A stretch of DNA of 64,000 nucleotides from Woeseia sp. (GCA_021773015.1 JAJFKW010000001.1:2587305-2651304), one strand, 5' to 3'. Positions 36,210 to 45,528 are shown, counted from the first letter of the stretch. The notes: generated by a model from the letters alone, not told the origin. Numbers and translations: made by a program.

Positions 36210-37418
36210 TCATTTATTGCCATCGACCGTATCACGAAGCAGCAAATGTCGCCCAACGAACAGCAACACCGTTGCGAATCCACAGCCGCAGAGAATAACC
36301 AAAGTATTGCGTACACTGCCATCGTAGATAACACTAGCGACTATCGCCGTCACCGCAGAAGCAAAATTCTGCGTTGCACCCATCAGCGAAGAGGCAACGC
36401 CCGCGATTTTCGGAACTGGATCTAATGCGAGCGCGGTCGCATTAGAAAGAACAAATCCTGAAGCAAAAAAGAACAGGCACACGTTGGCCCATAGCCACCA
36501 GAATGGTGCTTGATTGAGCCATACCATAAGCGCCAGCTGCGCGGACGATAAAAACAATAACGCAACGCCGAAACCTATGATTTGCATCAGGCTGTAGCGC
36601 TTGAGTAAGCGCCGGTTTATTGACGAGGCTACCAGTATCGAGAAGCCTGCCAGCGCGAAAACATAGCCAAATGACTTCTCGGAGAATCCGTAGATATCCA
36701 TCGCGAGCGACGAAGACCCCGAAATCAGTGACAAAAACCCTGCGGTGGGCAGCAGAACGAGAAACAACCCAAGGATAGATTGACGATGCGACGCAAATTC
36801 TTTAGCACTCAGTATGAGTTGACGCCCGACTTTGTGCTTTCGCTCTGGTACATGCGTTTCGCGCAGCGCGGTGATTATACCCAACAACATCAAGCCACCA
36901 AAAACGGCGACAGCGACGAAAGGGATCCTCCAGCCGAATTCGGCAGCGAGATACGCCCCCAATATCGGTGCCAACATCGGTGCCGCCGTGAAAATCATCA
37001 CCATGACGGACATCAGGCTAGCCGCTTCATTGCCGCTAGCAATATCGCGGACGATTGCCCTGGACACCACCACGCCCGCCGACGCTCCGGCGCCTTGGAT
37101 AAACCTGCCCAACAACATCATTTCGATACTAGTTGAGAGCGAGCACGCAATTCCAGCAACAGTAAAGATAATCGTGCCCAGGTACAGCGCCGGCATTCGC
37201 CCAACGCGGTCGGAAAATAGGCCGATGGGAATTTGCGCAAGGGCCAGGCCGGCCATAAAAACGCCGACGATTTGCTGTCCTGAAGACAAGCTCGCGCCTA
37301 AACCCTCAGCCATCGCGGGTATGGCGGGCAGGTTCATGTCGATTGACAACGCCGCGACACCAGTAAGGCTGCCCAATACAAGGATAAATCGCTTTCTACC
37401 GGCCAGGTCTGAATTCAT
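36210..37418 (-). CDS. Bcr/CflA family multidrug efflux transporter (MFS)
   Basis: Inner-membrane proton-driven drug exporter with 12 predicted helices. The 402-residue protein has LSIDMNLPAIPAMAEGLGAS (the D-M-x-L-P-A-x-P family signature in helix 1), the MFS loop IGLFSDRVGRMPALYLG, and GRFIQGAGASAGVVVSRAIV, the drug:H+ antiporter motif C region as in Bcr/CflA. Substrate is unknown. It is divergent from the M28 peptidase gene (139-bp gap) and precedes the lipoprotein gene on the minus strand. Confidence 0.9.
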   Translation of the reverse strand: MNSDLAGRKRFILVLGSLTGVAALSIDMNLPAIPAMAEGLGASLSSGQQIVGVFMAGLALAQIPIGLFSDRVGRMPALYLGTIIFTVAGIACSLSTSIEMMLLGRFIQGAGASAGVVVSRAIVRDIASGNEAASLMSVMVMIFTAAPMLAPILGAYLAAEFGWRIPFVAVAVFGGLMLLGIITALRETHVPERKHKVGRQLILSAKEFASHRQSILGLFLVLLPTAGFLSLISGSSSLAMDIYGFSEKSFGYVFALAGFSILVASSINRRLLKRYSLMQIIGFGVALLFLSSAQLALMVWLNQAPFWWLWANVCLFFFASGFVLSNATALALDPVPKIAGVASSLMGATQNFASAVTAIVASVIYDGSVRNTLVILCGCGFATVLLFVGRHLLLRDTVDGNK

Positions 37419-37557
37419 GTTGGATTGTCTGGGGTTCTAAGACGGGATTGGCCACGATAGCAAACCTGTTATCGTCAATGTTAACTTAGCTCGCAATTTC
37501 TTGTTGCGCGACCGTGACATCTGCCGCGCTGTTTCCTGCCTGATCAGAGGACACCGT

Positions 37558-39585
37558 ATGACTGTTTTTCGAATAGTTGCTGTTGCGTTGACCGTCGTGA
37601 CACTTCCTGCGCTGGCAGATCTGCGCGATATTATCCCCGAAGAGACGCTGAAATTTATTGCTCAAGAAACGTCTGGCGAAGCGGCTAAGCGAAACCTGGA
37701 TACAATCACGTTGCAACATCGCATGCGTACGGGCAGGCAGTTCGCCGTGGCCAGTCGGCACATCGCAGAACGCTTGCGGCACTACGGCATAGACAGCGTG
37801 GAACTGTTGCGGTTTCCCGCCGATGGCGAAACCATGTTCGGAACACAAAAGTCCCGGCCAGTTTGGGAAGTCGAATTTGCGGAATTGTGGGAGCTTGCCG
37901 AAGTTGGCACGGAACTCCAACGGCAGCGACGCATCGGTAATTGGGATGCAATGCCACTGACGCTCGCTCAAGACAGCCTTGCGGCAAATGTAAAAGCAGA
38001 ATTAGTCGATATCGGCACGGGAATCGACGCTGCGAGTTATAACAATATATCGGTGCGTGGAAAATTCGTGCTGACGTCGAGCCAACCTGAAGCGGTAGTT
38101 GACATTGCTGTCGGTGAACACGGCGCGGCCGGCATAATTTCCTATGCGCCAAATCAGAAGTCCGCCTGGTGGAAACTCGACGACCAACTAGTGCGTTGGG
38201 GACACCTCAGCAGTTTCCCTGCGACCGAATCGTTCGCATTCATGATTTCGCTCGGCGAAGCGCGAAAGTTTCAGCAACGCTTGGTGGATGGTGAAGAAAT
38301 CTTACTTCACGCGCGGGTCGATGCGAGACATGAAGATGGCGAGTACGCGTTTGTGACTGCCGCGATTCATGGCACAAACCATGCGCAGGAGGAAATCCAT
38401 TTCACTTGTCATTTGGATCATCCGCGTCCCGGCGCCAACGATAACGCGTCTGGCTGTGTTGCGATCTTAGAAACGGCGCGGACGCTAAACGCGTTGATCA
38501 AGTCTGGCGCATTCCCACGACCTGCAAGAACGATTCGTTTTCTTTGGCCGCCGGAAATTGAGGGCAGCATTATGTATTTGGCCGGCCATGAAAACCCGCG
38601 ATCTATCAAAGCGAATATTCACATGGACATGGTGGGTGGCGGCCCCCAAACCAAAGCGATATACCGTATATCCGGTGGTCCGATGAGTGTGCCGTCGTTT
38701 GTCGCCGACTTAGGTCATGAGATTGGCAAATTCGTCAACGAGCAGACGGAGAAACACGCGAGCGGCGCAGAAGTGGAATTTCCACTCATTGCACCTGAAG
38801 GCGGCAAGGAACCGCTAATGGCGCTGCTGGAAGGAATTAGCATGGGTAGCGATCACGATGTTTTTTTTGAAGGAACGTGGGCAATTCCTGGCATATATTT
38901 GCATGACTGGCCTGACCGGTACATCCATACGAACTATGATCTCGCAGCGAATATTGACCCGAGCAAGCTGAAGCGATCCGCGTTCATTGGTGCGACTGCC
39001 GCCTGGTATCTCGCCAATATGAGTAACGAAGATGTGCCAGCGATATTATCGCTACTGAAGCGCAACGCAATATCACGCAGTGCCGACCTATTGGATATGC
39101 AAACCCAATTGGGGCCTCAGGACCAACGTGCCGTCGGCCATGTTCATTTCGATATCGAACGGCGGAAACTGAACAGTATTGCGCGTTTTGCGGAGGCAGA
39201 TAAGCAAGCTCTGCGGGCGTCGCTCGCGTTCATAGAAAAACTACAACGCTTGACTGCGCCAGCGAATGCCTCTCACGAGGCAAGCGGACTAGTGTATGAA
39301 AGAAATGACCAAATCAAGGGGCCGATGCGTGGCTTCGGTTATTCATACGTGCGAGACACATACGGGAAGGCCGCATATGCAGAACTTCAACTACCGAAAT
39401 TTAGCTTCAAGCACGCAAGCGGCGCGGAGTATGTTTACGAGGCTCTAAACCTCGTAGATGGCGTACGTGGCGTCAATGATATACGTAATTGGCTCACCGC
39501 GGAATTCGGCCCGGTACCCGTTGAATATGTTGCAGAGTATTTGGCGGCGCTTGCGAGTATTGATGTCGTCCGTATCCGTCAATAA
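37558..39585 (+). CDS. Exported M28-family zinc aminopeptidase with PA insert
   Basis: A 675-residue predicted periplasmic or secreted peptidase. The ATG at 37558 has AGAGGA upstream and gives a signal peptide ending near LALA-DL. A PA-like segment (about residues 140-260) precedes the M28 core, where all metal ligands can be placed: H285 (HLDH), D295 (GANDNASG, bridging), E333 or E335 (PEIEGS, catalytic/ligand), D357 (HMDMVG) and H457 (YIHTNYD). A C-terminal region of about 70 residues (VNDIRNWLTAEFGPVPVEYV) resembles a small helical winged-helix-type domain, unusual for secreted aminopeptidases. It is followed by an AraC regulator 33 bp downstream. Substrate unknown. Confidence 0.85.
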   Translation: MTVFRIVAVALTVVTLPALADLRDIIPEETLKFIAQETSGEAAKRNLDTITLQHRMRTGRQFAVASRHIAERLRHYGIDSVELLRFPADGETMFGTQKSRPVWEVEFAELWELAEVGTELQRQRRIGNWDAMPLTLAQDSLAANVKAELVDIGTGIDAASYNNISVRGKFVLTSSQPEAVVDIAVGEHGAAGIISYAPNQKSAWWKLDDQLVRWGHLSSFPATESFAFMISLGEARKFQQRLVDGEEILLHARVDARHEDGEYAFVTAAIHGTNHAQEEIHFTCHLDHPRPGANDNASGCVAILETARTLNALIKSGAFPRPARTIRFLWPPEIEGSIMYLAGHENPRSIKANIHMDMVGGGPQTKAIYRISGGPMSVPSFVADLGHEIGKFVNEQTEKHASGAEVEFPLIAPEGGKEPLMALLEGISMGSDHDVFFEGTWAIPGIYLHDWPDRYIHTNYDLAANIDPSKLKRSAFIGATAAWYLANMSNEDVPAILSLLKRNAISRSADLLDMQTQLGPQDQRAVGHVHFDIERRKLNSIARFAEADKQALRASLAFIEKLQRLTAPANASHEASGLVYERNDQIKGPMRGFGYSYVRDTYGKAAYAELQLPKFSFKHASGAEYVYEALNLVDGVRGVNDIRNWLTAEFGPVPVEYVAEYLAALASIDVVRIRQ

Positions 39586-39618
39586 TGCTTTGCGCAAAGT
39601 CTATACGCATTTGAATTT

Positions 39619-40614
39619 ATGCCTGTTCTTGCGTTAATCGAGTTTGTTGCCGCAGCCAACGCGTTGCTGTTAGCAACAGCAGTGCTCTTAAGCCCTCAGT
39701 TACACAGAACGCGCGCCCGAAATCGATTTTCCGGTTTCTTGTTTTGCTACGGCTGGCTGCTGACCACATTCATGTTGATCGATCAAGGTTGGCTGCAACC
39801 TAATCGTGGACTACAAATTGCGGATGACGCGGTCGCGTTGTTGACCGGCGCATTGTTTCTCGACTACATCCTCGGCGCGCTCGGCCGAGGACCCATGCCG
39901 GCATGGGCCTATGCGCCGGCTCCTCTGTACCTGCTCGCGGTATTGATTGGCGGCACCACTGTGCTTCAAAATTTTCAAATTAGCCAAGTCGTCGTCGTCT
40001 ATTTCTTATACACGGTTGCTGCAACTTTCGTGTTTTTTGCCGCTCACCAATATAGAAACAAGAAACCCCGACACTTGGTATTCATGCTCGCCGGCACCTG
40101 GGTAGTGCACATAGCACAATTTATGCGCATTGCGTGGCCGGATGTCAGCTGGATTTTTGACCTCGTACCGCTGGTTGGAACCGCATTCATGATCGGCCTA
40201 ACTTTGTTGATCATGTCCGATTCGCGGGCGCTAAAAGAATATGTACGCACCGTTTCTGTAGATCACAATTCGCTTTCAGTCGAAATGGACGTGTTAGACG
40301 AATTCATGCGCCGCGAAAAACCGTTTCTCGATCCGAAACTAACGGTGGAGTCACTCGCTATTGCGCTGAATATTTCCTCCCGCCAGTTATCCGAAGCCAT
40401 CAACCGCGGTAATGACCGAAACTTCTACGACTACATCAACTTGTACCGGGTACAAGAATCGCAAGTCCTGTTGAGCAGCGTAGATGAAGCCCGCACTTCG
40501 ATTGAGGCAATTGGGCTATTGGTTGGATTTCGCGCACGATCGACTTTTTACGAGGCGTTCCGGCGCATCACCGGACAGACCCCCGGAGAATACCGGCGCA
40601 GCCAATCCTTATAA
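39619..40614 (+). CDS. Membrane-anchored AraC family transcriptional regulator
   Basis: A 331-residue protein with six or seven predicted membrane helices over residues 1-205 and a C-terminal AraC-type DNA-binding domain (about 230-331). The latter shows LTVESLAIALNISSRQLSEA (first helix-turn-helix) and IEAIGLLVGFRARSTFYEAF followed by RRITGQTPGEYR, the conserved second motif. This architecture would sense a ligand in the membrane or periplasm and bind DNA directly. It sits between two exported hydrolases in the same direction (33 bp after the M28 gene, 113 bp before the serine hydrolase), so both are plausible targets. Confidence 0.9.
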   Translation: MPVLALIEFVAAANALLLATAVLLSPQLHRTRARNRFSGFLFCYGWLLTTFMLIDQGWLQPNRGLQIADDAVALLTGALFLDYILGALGRGPMPAWAYAPAPLYLLAVLIGGTTVLQNFQISQVVVVYFLYTVAATFVFFAAHQYRNKKPRHLVFMLAGTWVVHIAQFMRIAWPDVSWIFDLVPLVGTAFMIGLTLLIMSDSRALKEYVRTVSVDHNSLSVEMDVLDEFMRREKPFLDPKLTVESLAIALNISSRQLSEAINRGNDRNFYDYINLYRVQESQVLLSSVDEARTSIEAIGLLVGFRARSTFYEAFRRITGQTPGEYRRSQSL

Positions 40615-40727
40615 CTTTATTGTCCGGGCACACGTTCCCGGACAAGGTTTCCATTGCCCGTCCCACGCTTCAAGTTGACCATGCGTATGCGGAGATTGTC
40701 CGCACAAATTCAGTATGGAGTGACGCG

Positions 40728-41825
40728 ATGATTTCACGCATGACCACAATGGTGGTCGGGGTAATATGCCTGACCACAATGGTGCAGGCCTCCCAGGAAG
40801 AGACAGGCCTCACTGCGACTGCAGAACAGCTGGTCGATACAGCGCTTGAAGCCGACGGTGGCGCCGGCATGCAGGTTGCCGTTATCAAAAACGGTGAGCT
40901 AATTTTCAGTTATGCGGTAGGTCACGCCGACTTAGAAAACGATGTCGCGCTCAGCACCGCAACACGCATGCGCATAGGTAGTGTTTCTAAGATATTCACA
41001 ACAACATTGATTGCTCGGCTAGCGCAGACAGGCAGCATCGGAATCGATGCTGACATTCGCAAATACGTTGATGAGTTTCCCGACAAGGACGACGTGATAA
41101 CCGTTAGACAGCTTGCGAGTCACCTATCGGGCATACGTCACTATGACTTTACGAACATGGCCGAAGCGAACAATATGCAGTACTACGAGTCATTGGTCGA
41201 CGCCATACGTGTTTTCGCTGCTGACCCGCTCCTCAGCACGCCCGGCAGCGAACATCACTATAGTGGCTTTGGCATTAATTTGCTGGGCATCGCGGCGGAG
41301 AAAGTGAGTGGCATCCATTACGCCCAAGCCTTGCAAAAATACGTGGCCGACCCTCTGGAACTCAATAACACGTTGGTCGATCACCCGTTAGCAATTACAC
41401 CAAGGCGAACGCGTTTTTATACAGTGCTGGGCGGCCAATTGGTGAATACGTTTTGGCGCGATAGCTCTGACTACTACCCTTCCGGCGGCTTGTTATCGTC
41501 GGCTGAGGACATCGCAAGATTGACAAGTGCCGTATTCGAAGGTGAGTTTCTCGATAAAGAACGGCAAGCACTCGTTCGAACGGAAGCAACCCTAAGCAAT
41601 GGCGAGGGCGTCGGATATACGTTCGGCTGGCAGATCGAAGCGCTGCAATCCGGTGAAACATTGTATTCTCACGGCGGTGAAACCAATGGCGCATATGCCA
41701 ACGTTTTGTACGCGCCCGCGAGAAACCTCATCGTCACCGGAATCGCCAACTACAATGTATTTCCGGACCAGAGCGAAGTCGCCTTTTTTACCCTGGTGCG
41801 AGAGCAGCTGTCCGAATTGTTTTAA
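40728..41825 (+). CDS. Exported serine hydrolase, beta-lactamase/PBP-like (class C fold)
   Basis: A 365-residue protein with a signal peptide (ending near VQA-SQ). The SxxK nucleophile motif is S85-V-S-K88 in RIGSVSKIFTTTL, the second motif is H-Y-S-G (YxN position changed to Y-S-G, as in many esterase-like members), and the third is SHGGETNGAY (HxG replacing KTG). This favours an esterase or D-amino peptidase over a true beta-lactamase; substrate unknown. The ATG at 40728 has GGAGTGA upstream, which decides the start over an open frame from 40620. Same strand as the AraC regulator. Confidence 0.85.
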   Translation: MISRMTTMVVGVICLTTMVQASQEETGLTATAEQLVDTALEADGGAGMQVAVIKNGELIFSYAVGHADLENDVALSTATRMRIGSVSKIFTTTLIARLAQTGSIGIDADIRKYVDEFPDKDDVITVRQLASHLSGIRHYDFTNMAEANNMQYYESLVDAIRVFAADPLLSTPGSEHHYSGFGINLLGIAAEKVSGIHYAQALQKYVADPLELNNTLVDHPLAITPRRTRFYTVLGGQLVNTFWRDSSDYYPSGGLLSSAEDIARLTSAVFEGEFLDKERQALVRTEATLSNGEGVGYTFGWQIEALQSGETLYSHGGETNGAYANVLYAPARNLIVTGIANYNVFPDQSEVAFFTLVREQLSELF

Positions 41826-41831
41826 TCATCG

Positions 41832-42761
41832 CTATTCGGCACGGTCAGGCCGGCAGATCAGATTTTCCAAATCATCGATGTGGCGTGTCGCAGGTTCCGC
41901 TAAATGAACTGGTGGTAAATTTGCGGCGCGCTGATCGGCAAGGAACTGATTGACAACCTGCTCTCTTAAGCGAAGCTCAATCTCCGATTTCGGCGTATAC
42001 GTCGAAAACGAATCGCCAAAGATTCCGTACTTTAAGTTCGGCAGTAAATCATAGACGACATAAGAGTAAATATTTATTGGCGATATCCGGGCCTGATCGG
42101 CTTTGCTTAGGGAGTCGTGTTCCTGTTGCGTAATCCAACCCCTGTCGATCGGACTCTCTTGTTTGGCAAGTAGCATGCTCCCGAAGTTTTGTAACGCGAA
42201 TATTCTGCCGTGCAGCGCCGCCTGATAGTACCAATGTGCCGCCTCATCAAGTTCCTTTCCGTGCGACTCGCGCCAAGATTTATTTCCACTGAAGCTATTC
42301 AATCCCGCTTTTTCGTAGGAAAGCAGTGCCACCGCCAAATTTTCGTCCAGTCCGCGGGCCCGTAGGTCAGCCATAGCGCCGAGCACAACCATCGCGGCTG
42401 CATCGTTTTGCACTACGAAAGAGCGTACCGCTTCTTTCGATACGCCGCGAAATGCCTCTATGTCTGGCCCGCTTGGTGCAATCGAATAGTAGTTGTGTAA
42501 ATCCTGTAAAACACGCGGATCCTCCATCGCTTCCTCTACCGTGAGGCACTTTTCGCCGAGCTCGACCATAGCGGGTCTTTCATCCGGCCGCGGCGTTTCG
42601 GTCTTTGGTTCGCGAGGACTTGGTTTAGACACGGCTGAGTTGCTTGGATTTGCTTCTATGACTACCTGTTTCGTAAGCGACTCATCCACCGCAATCAAAT
42701 ACGCGCCCGCGATGAATAGCGAGACAAGTATGAGCGCTACAATGCCGGTCCTCATGCGCAT
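41832..42761 (-). CDS. Membrane-anchored Sel1-like repeat protein
   Basis: A 309-residue protein with an N-terminal signal anchor (VALILVSLFIAGAYLIAV), a Pro/Glu/Lys-rich linker (KPSPREPKTETPRPDERP) and a helical domain. Two adjoining segments, LAVALLSYEKAGLNSF and DEAAHWYYQAALHGRIFALQ, have the A-x-x-W/Y-Y-x-x-A-A-x-x-G pattern of Sel1-like repeats, which mediate protein contacts. The rest is not recognised. It is convergent with the serine hydrolase gene (6 bp between stops) and upstream of nothing obvious on its strand. Function unknown. Confidence 0.7.
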   Translation of the reverse strand: MRMRTGIVALILVSLFIAGAYLIAVDESLTKQVVIEANPSNSAVSKPSPREPKTETPRPDERPAMVELGEKCLTVEEAMEDPRVLQDLHNYYSIAPSGPDIEAFRGVSKEAVRSFVVQNDAAAMVVLGAMADLRARGLDENLAVALLSYEKAGLNSFSGNKSWRESHGKELDEAAHWYYQAALHGRIFALQNFGSMLLAKQESPIDRGWITQQEHDSLSKADQARISPINIYSYVVYDLLPNLKYGIFGDSFSTYTPKSEIELRLREQVVNQFLADQRAANLPPVHLAEPATRHIDDLENLICRPDRAE

Positions 42762-42828
42762 TTGAATCCTTGACAGTTAACTACTTGTCCGCGTTATTCC
42801 ATCGCGTTTCTAGGCAATACGATTTTGA

Positions 42829-43272
42829 CTACTCGAATGCCGCGATGCATTCCACCTCAACGCTTGCGTTTATCGCCAATCCCGCTACCCCCATTGCGCT
42901 GCGTGCCGGATAGGGCGCTGCAAAGTGTCTAACGTAGACTTCATTAAACGCTGCCCACTCTCTTATGTCGGCTAAAAACACGGTGCACTTCACGACATCG
43001 GACATTTCCAGACCACGTCTTTTCAAAACAGACCTGATGTTCAGTAAGATCTGCTCGGTTTCAGCCGCTATTCCGCCCTCAATAAGCGCACCATCGTCAC
43101 CGCGCCCAACGCGGCCAGCCAAGAACAATAGATTGTCTACTCGCACGGCCTCAGAAAATGGCAAGCCCTTATCCATCGCCGGGCCATCGTTATGAAATGT
43201 CACTTCCGCATTTGCGGTGGTAACCATGAATGTCGCAAGAAATATCATTAGCTTAGTCGCTGTCCTAGTCAT
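42829..43272 (-). CDS. RidA-family protein with signal peptide
   Basis: A 147-residue RidA/YjgF-like protein. Residues 1-22 form a signal peptide (LMIFLATFMVTTANA-EV), so it should be periplasmic, unlike the cytosolic RidA at 23094-23474. The fold landmarks are VRVDNLLFLAGRVGRG, VVKCTVFLADIREWAAFNEV and PYPARSAMGVAGLAINASVE; the catalytic Arg of active RidA proteins is retained. The substrate in the periplasm is unclear, since PLP-derived enamines are cytosolic. The ATG is at 43272 with no strong ribosome binding site. It is divergent from the ECF sigma gene (251-bp gap). Confidence 0.85.
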   Translation of the reverse strand: MTRTATKLMIFLATFMVTTANAEVTFHNDGPAMDKGLPFSEAVRVDNLLFLAGRVGRGDDGALIEGGIAAETEQILLNIRSVLKRRGLEMSDVVKCTVFLADIREWAAFNEVYVRHFAAPYPARSAMGVAGLAINASVEVECIAAFE

Positions 43273-43523
43273 CGGTCTCTCCGGCTTTGCCTATGGTGTG
43301 GGTACGCGGGCATCGGAATTGCGCTATGCCGCGGAAGTACTTCAGGGGCGTTTACGATAACTAACAAGCCACCGTACCGCCAATCGTCAATATGATCGCA
43401 CTAGCAACAAAGCGAATTACGGCGCATTTTCGTGTGTCCGGCATGTCGGAAAACTCCTAGCGCGCCCTTGTGCTTTGTAATTCTCTATCTACACTCGCAG
43501 GCACAACGTGAAGATTTATACCT
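43273..43523. promoter_or_regulatory. Divergent promoter region upstream of the ECF sigma factor gene
   Basis: A 251-bp gap without a gene. It contains TCCG-N6-CGGA (43437-43450), a short dyad about 75 bp upstream of the sigma factor ATG. The bases GGAAAAC at 43448 resemble an ECF-type -35 core, but I could not pair it with a convincing -10, so autoregulation by the sigma factor is only a suggestion. Confidence 0.3.
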
Positions 43524-44069
43524 ATGGACCCCAAAGACCACCAACCCCTGGACGGATTCGATCAGCTTCTAAGGCCACACATGGAAAGGCTTTATCGACT
43601 TGCGTGGCGGCTCTGTGGCAACAAATCGGAAGCTGAGGATCTCTTTCAAGATGTACTAACCAAGATCTACGTACGCTTGGATGATCTGGCCGACATCAGT
43701 GAGCCTGCAACCTGGCTATGCCGCGTCATGTATAACCATTTTGTCGATGATCGGCGCAAGTATTCGCGGCAACGCATGGTAATCGTCAGTGAAGCCGCGC
43801 TTCCCGAACAGTCCGTCGAATCGCTTGCTGGCAGCGACAGCCCCAGCGATAACGCCGAACGTGCAGACCGATTGTTGCGCTTGGGGGACGCGCTTGCCCA
43901 GCTCAGCGACGAGCACCATGAAGTCATCCAGTTTCACGACATAGAAGGCTATAAACTTAAAGAAATTCAAGAAATTACAGGAGATCCGGTTGGCACGGTC
44001 AAGTCCCGGCTACACCGTGCCCGAGCGCGCCTGCGAGAAATTCTCGCCAATGACGGAACCTTTTTCTGA
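43524..44069 (+). CDS. ECF-type RNA polymerase sigma factor
   Basis: A 181-residue group IV sigma factor. Region 2 is MERLYRLAWRLCGNKSEAED followed by LFQDVLTKIYVRL and a -10-binding W-L-C-R-V-M-Y-N-H-F-V-D-D-R-R segment. Region 4 is LAQLSDEHHEVIQFHDIEGY with the helix-turn-helix LKEIQEITGDPVGTVKSRLH. The regions are linked by a Ser-rich spacer. It lies 31 bp before a gene for a zinc-binding anti-sigma factor, the usual pairing, and then the acidic-protein and beta-barrel genes, its likely regulon. The stimulus is unknown. Confidence 0.93.
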   Translation: MDPKDHQPLDGFDQLLRPHMERLYRLAWRLCGNKSEAEDLFQDVLTKIYVRLDDLADISEPATWLCRVMYNHFVDDRRKYSRQRMVIVSEAALPEQSVESLAGSDSPSDNAERADRLLRLGDALAQLSDEHHEVIQFHDIEGYKLKEIQEITGDPVGTVKSRLHRARARLREILANDGTFF

Positions 44070-44100
44070 ACGCCGGCGTGTAAGCACTAACAGGAAGAGA

Positions 44101-44748
44101 ATGATGAACTGCGAACAGCTGGTAGACAAATTTGACGACCTTATGGACGGCAGCCTAGATGCCGCTGATATGAAAGCGTTGTCGACGCACACTGAAGGCT
44201 GCGAAAGATGCCAGCAGATGGTCTCTAGAGAGACAGCACTGCGCAATTTGTTACAGGAATATGGAGATTCCAACGTGCCAACACCGACCGCAACTTATTT
44301 TGACGAAGCACTTGTGACCGCCGCACGAACGGGGCGCAAACAGCAACAAAACCGATCCTGGTTAAAGGGCTTCGGTAGCGCACTTGCTGCAGGTCTCGCC
44401 ATTTGGTTTTTCAGCGGCGCTTTTGTACAAGCGCCGGTCGGGCCTGGAACGGACAGCGGCATTCCAGTCATCACGATGGCGGTTGAAGAAGCGCGCACCG
44501 TTAACCTCGTTTTCTCATCAGCGGTCGCATTAGACAATGCGACGTTAACCGTAAATCTGCCACAAGGCATCGAGATTGCCGGTTTCGCAGGTCAACAGGA
44601 AATCACCTGGCAGACCAGTCTATCCGTAGGCAAAAACTTATTGCCACTACAGCTGATTGCGACGATGCCTACAGACGCCACTTTGTTGGCAACCCTTAAA
44701 CACGGTGAGGACGATCGAACGTTTCGTCTTCGCGTAGATGTTAGCTAA
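44101..44748 (+). CDS. Anti-sigma factor with zinc-type (ZAS-like) N-terminus
   Basis: A 215-residue bitopic protein. The cytoplasmic part starts MMNCEQLVDKFDDLMDGSLD and contains H-T-E-G-C-E-R-C (HxxxCxxC near residues 30-37), the zinc-binding anti-sigma pattern. One membrane helix follows at about residues 93-110 (LAAGLAIWFFSGAFV). The periplasmic domain is beta-rich with the segment VNLVFSSAVALDNATLTVNL. The ATG at 44101 has AGGAAGAG upstream. It should hold the ECF sigma factor inactive until a periplasmic signal arrives; the signal-sensing domain is not one I recognise. Confidence 0.88.
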   Translation: MMNCEQLVDKFDDLMDGSLDAADMKALSTHTEGCERCQQMVSRETALRNLLQEYGDSNVPTPTATYFDEALVTAARTGRKQQQNRSWLKGFGSALAAGLAIWFFSGAFVQAPVGPGTDSGIPVITMAVEEARTVNLVFSSAVALDNATLTVNLPQGIEIAGFAGQQEITWQTSLSVGKNLLPLQLIATMPTDATLLATLKHGEDDRTFRLRVDVS

Positions 44749-44835
44749 TTTTTTTTGAAATTCTAATTGTAAGCAAATTATTGCTCTGTGCGTCGACGTA
44801 ACAACGCCAAAGCACCATTGAACAAGGAGTGTGAC

Positions 44836-45528
44836 ATGAAAGAGCTCAAACTATTTATGGCCAGCCTCGCGTTGACCTGTTTCAGTTTGCTACCCGCCAT
44901 ATCGCTTGCTGATGACGATCTCGAGGTAACCATGGAGGTTATTGACGACGTCACTGACATCGACGGACACGTCGCAGAAATGCGCGGCCCCGAGGATGAC
45001 GACTTCGGCGACGATAATGATATGGAAGGCGATGACGACTTCGAAGACGAAGAGGGTGACGGCGAGGACGGTGAAGGTGACGACGCCCGAGATGAAGAGG
45101 ACGCTCGCGACGAGGACGAATCTGACGATGATTTGGAAGACGAGAATGAAGAAGAGTCTGAAGATGACTTTGAGGACGACGAAGATTTCGAAGACGAAAA
45201 CGATGAAGAATTCGAGGACGACGGCGACTTCGAAGACGGCGAAGATGTCGACGACGACCTCGAAGACGAGCCCGAAGAGGAAGAGATGGACGACGACGAA
45301 ATGGACGACGACGTTGCCAGTGACGACCTCGATGACGATGTGCTCGAAGAAGAGCCTTCTGAGGACGAAATGGATGAAGGCGCCGATGACGAATTTGGTG
45401 ACGATGAGATCGGTGACGACCTTGAAGATGAGCCGGGCGAAGACGATCTTGACGACGACATTGATGATGACCTTGGAGAAGAGCCGAGCGACGACGATAG
45501 CCCCGATGAGGGTGGCGATATCGGCTAA
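44836..45528 (+). CDS. Exported hyperacidic Asp/Glu-rich protein
   Basis: A 230-residue protein. AAGGAG 11 bp before the ATG and a clear signal peptide (MKELKLFMASLALTCFSLLP, cleaved near SLA-DD) mark it as real and exported. The mature part is extraordinarily acidic: by my count about 128 of 205 residues are Asp or Glu (about 62%), with three Arg, one His and no Lys. It consists of irregular D/E-rich repeats such as DDDLEDENEEESEDDFEDD, split by Phe, Leu and Met residues. I know no matching family; calcium or metal binding, osmotic buffering or a cell-surface polyanion are options. It is 87 bp after the anti-sigma gene, with a terminator after it. Confidence 0.8.
   Translation: MKELKLFMASLALTCFSLLPAISLADDDLEVTMEVIDDVTDIDGHVAEMRGPEDDDFGDDNDMEGDDDFEDEEGDGEDGEGDDARDEEDARDEDESDDDLEDENEEESEDDFEDDEDFEDENDEEFEDDGDFEDGEDVDDDLEDEPEEEEMDDDEMDDDVASDDLDDDVLEEEPSEDEMDEGADDEFGDDEIGDDLEDEPGEDDLDDDIDDDLGEEPSDDDSPDEGGDIG

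Noticed and set aside
44778-45461. Serine-rich open frame on the minus strand opposite the hyperacidic gene
   Set aside because: It is the antisense of GAC/GAT/GAA codons, has no ribosome binding site, and the plus-strand gene has a signal peptide and strong ribosome binding site.
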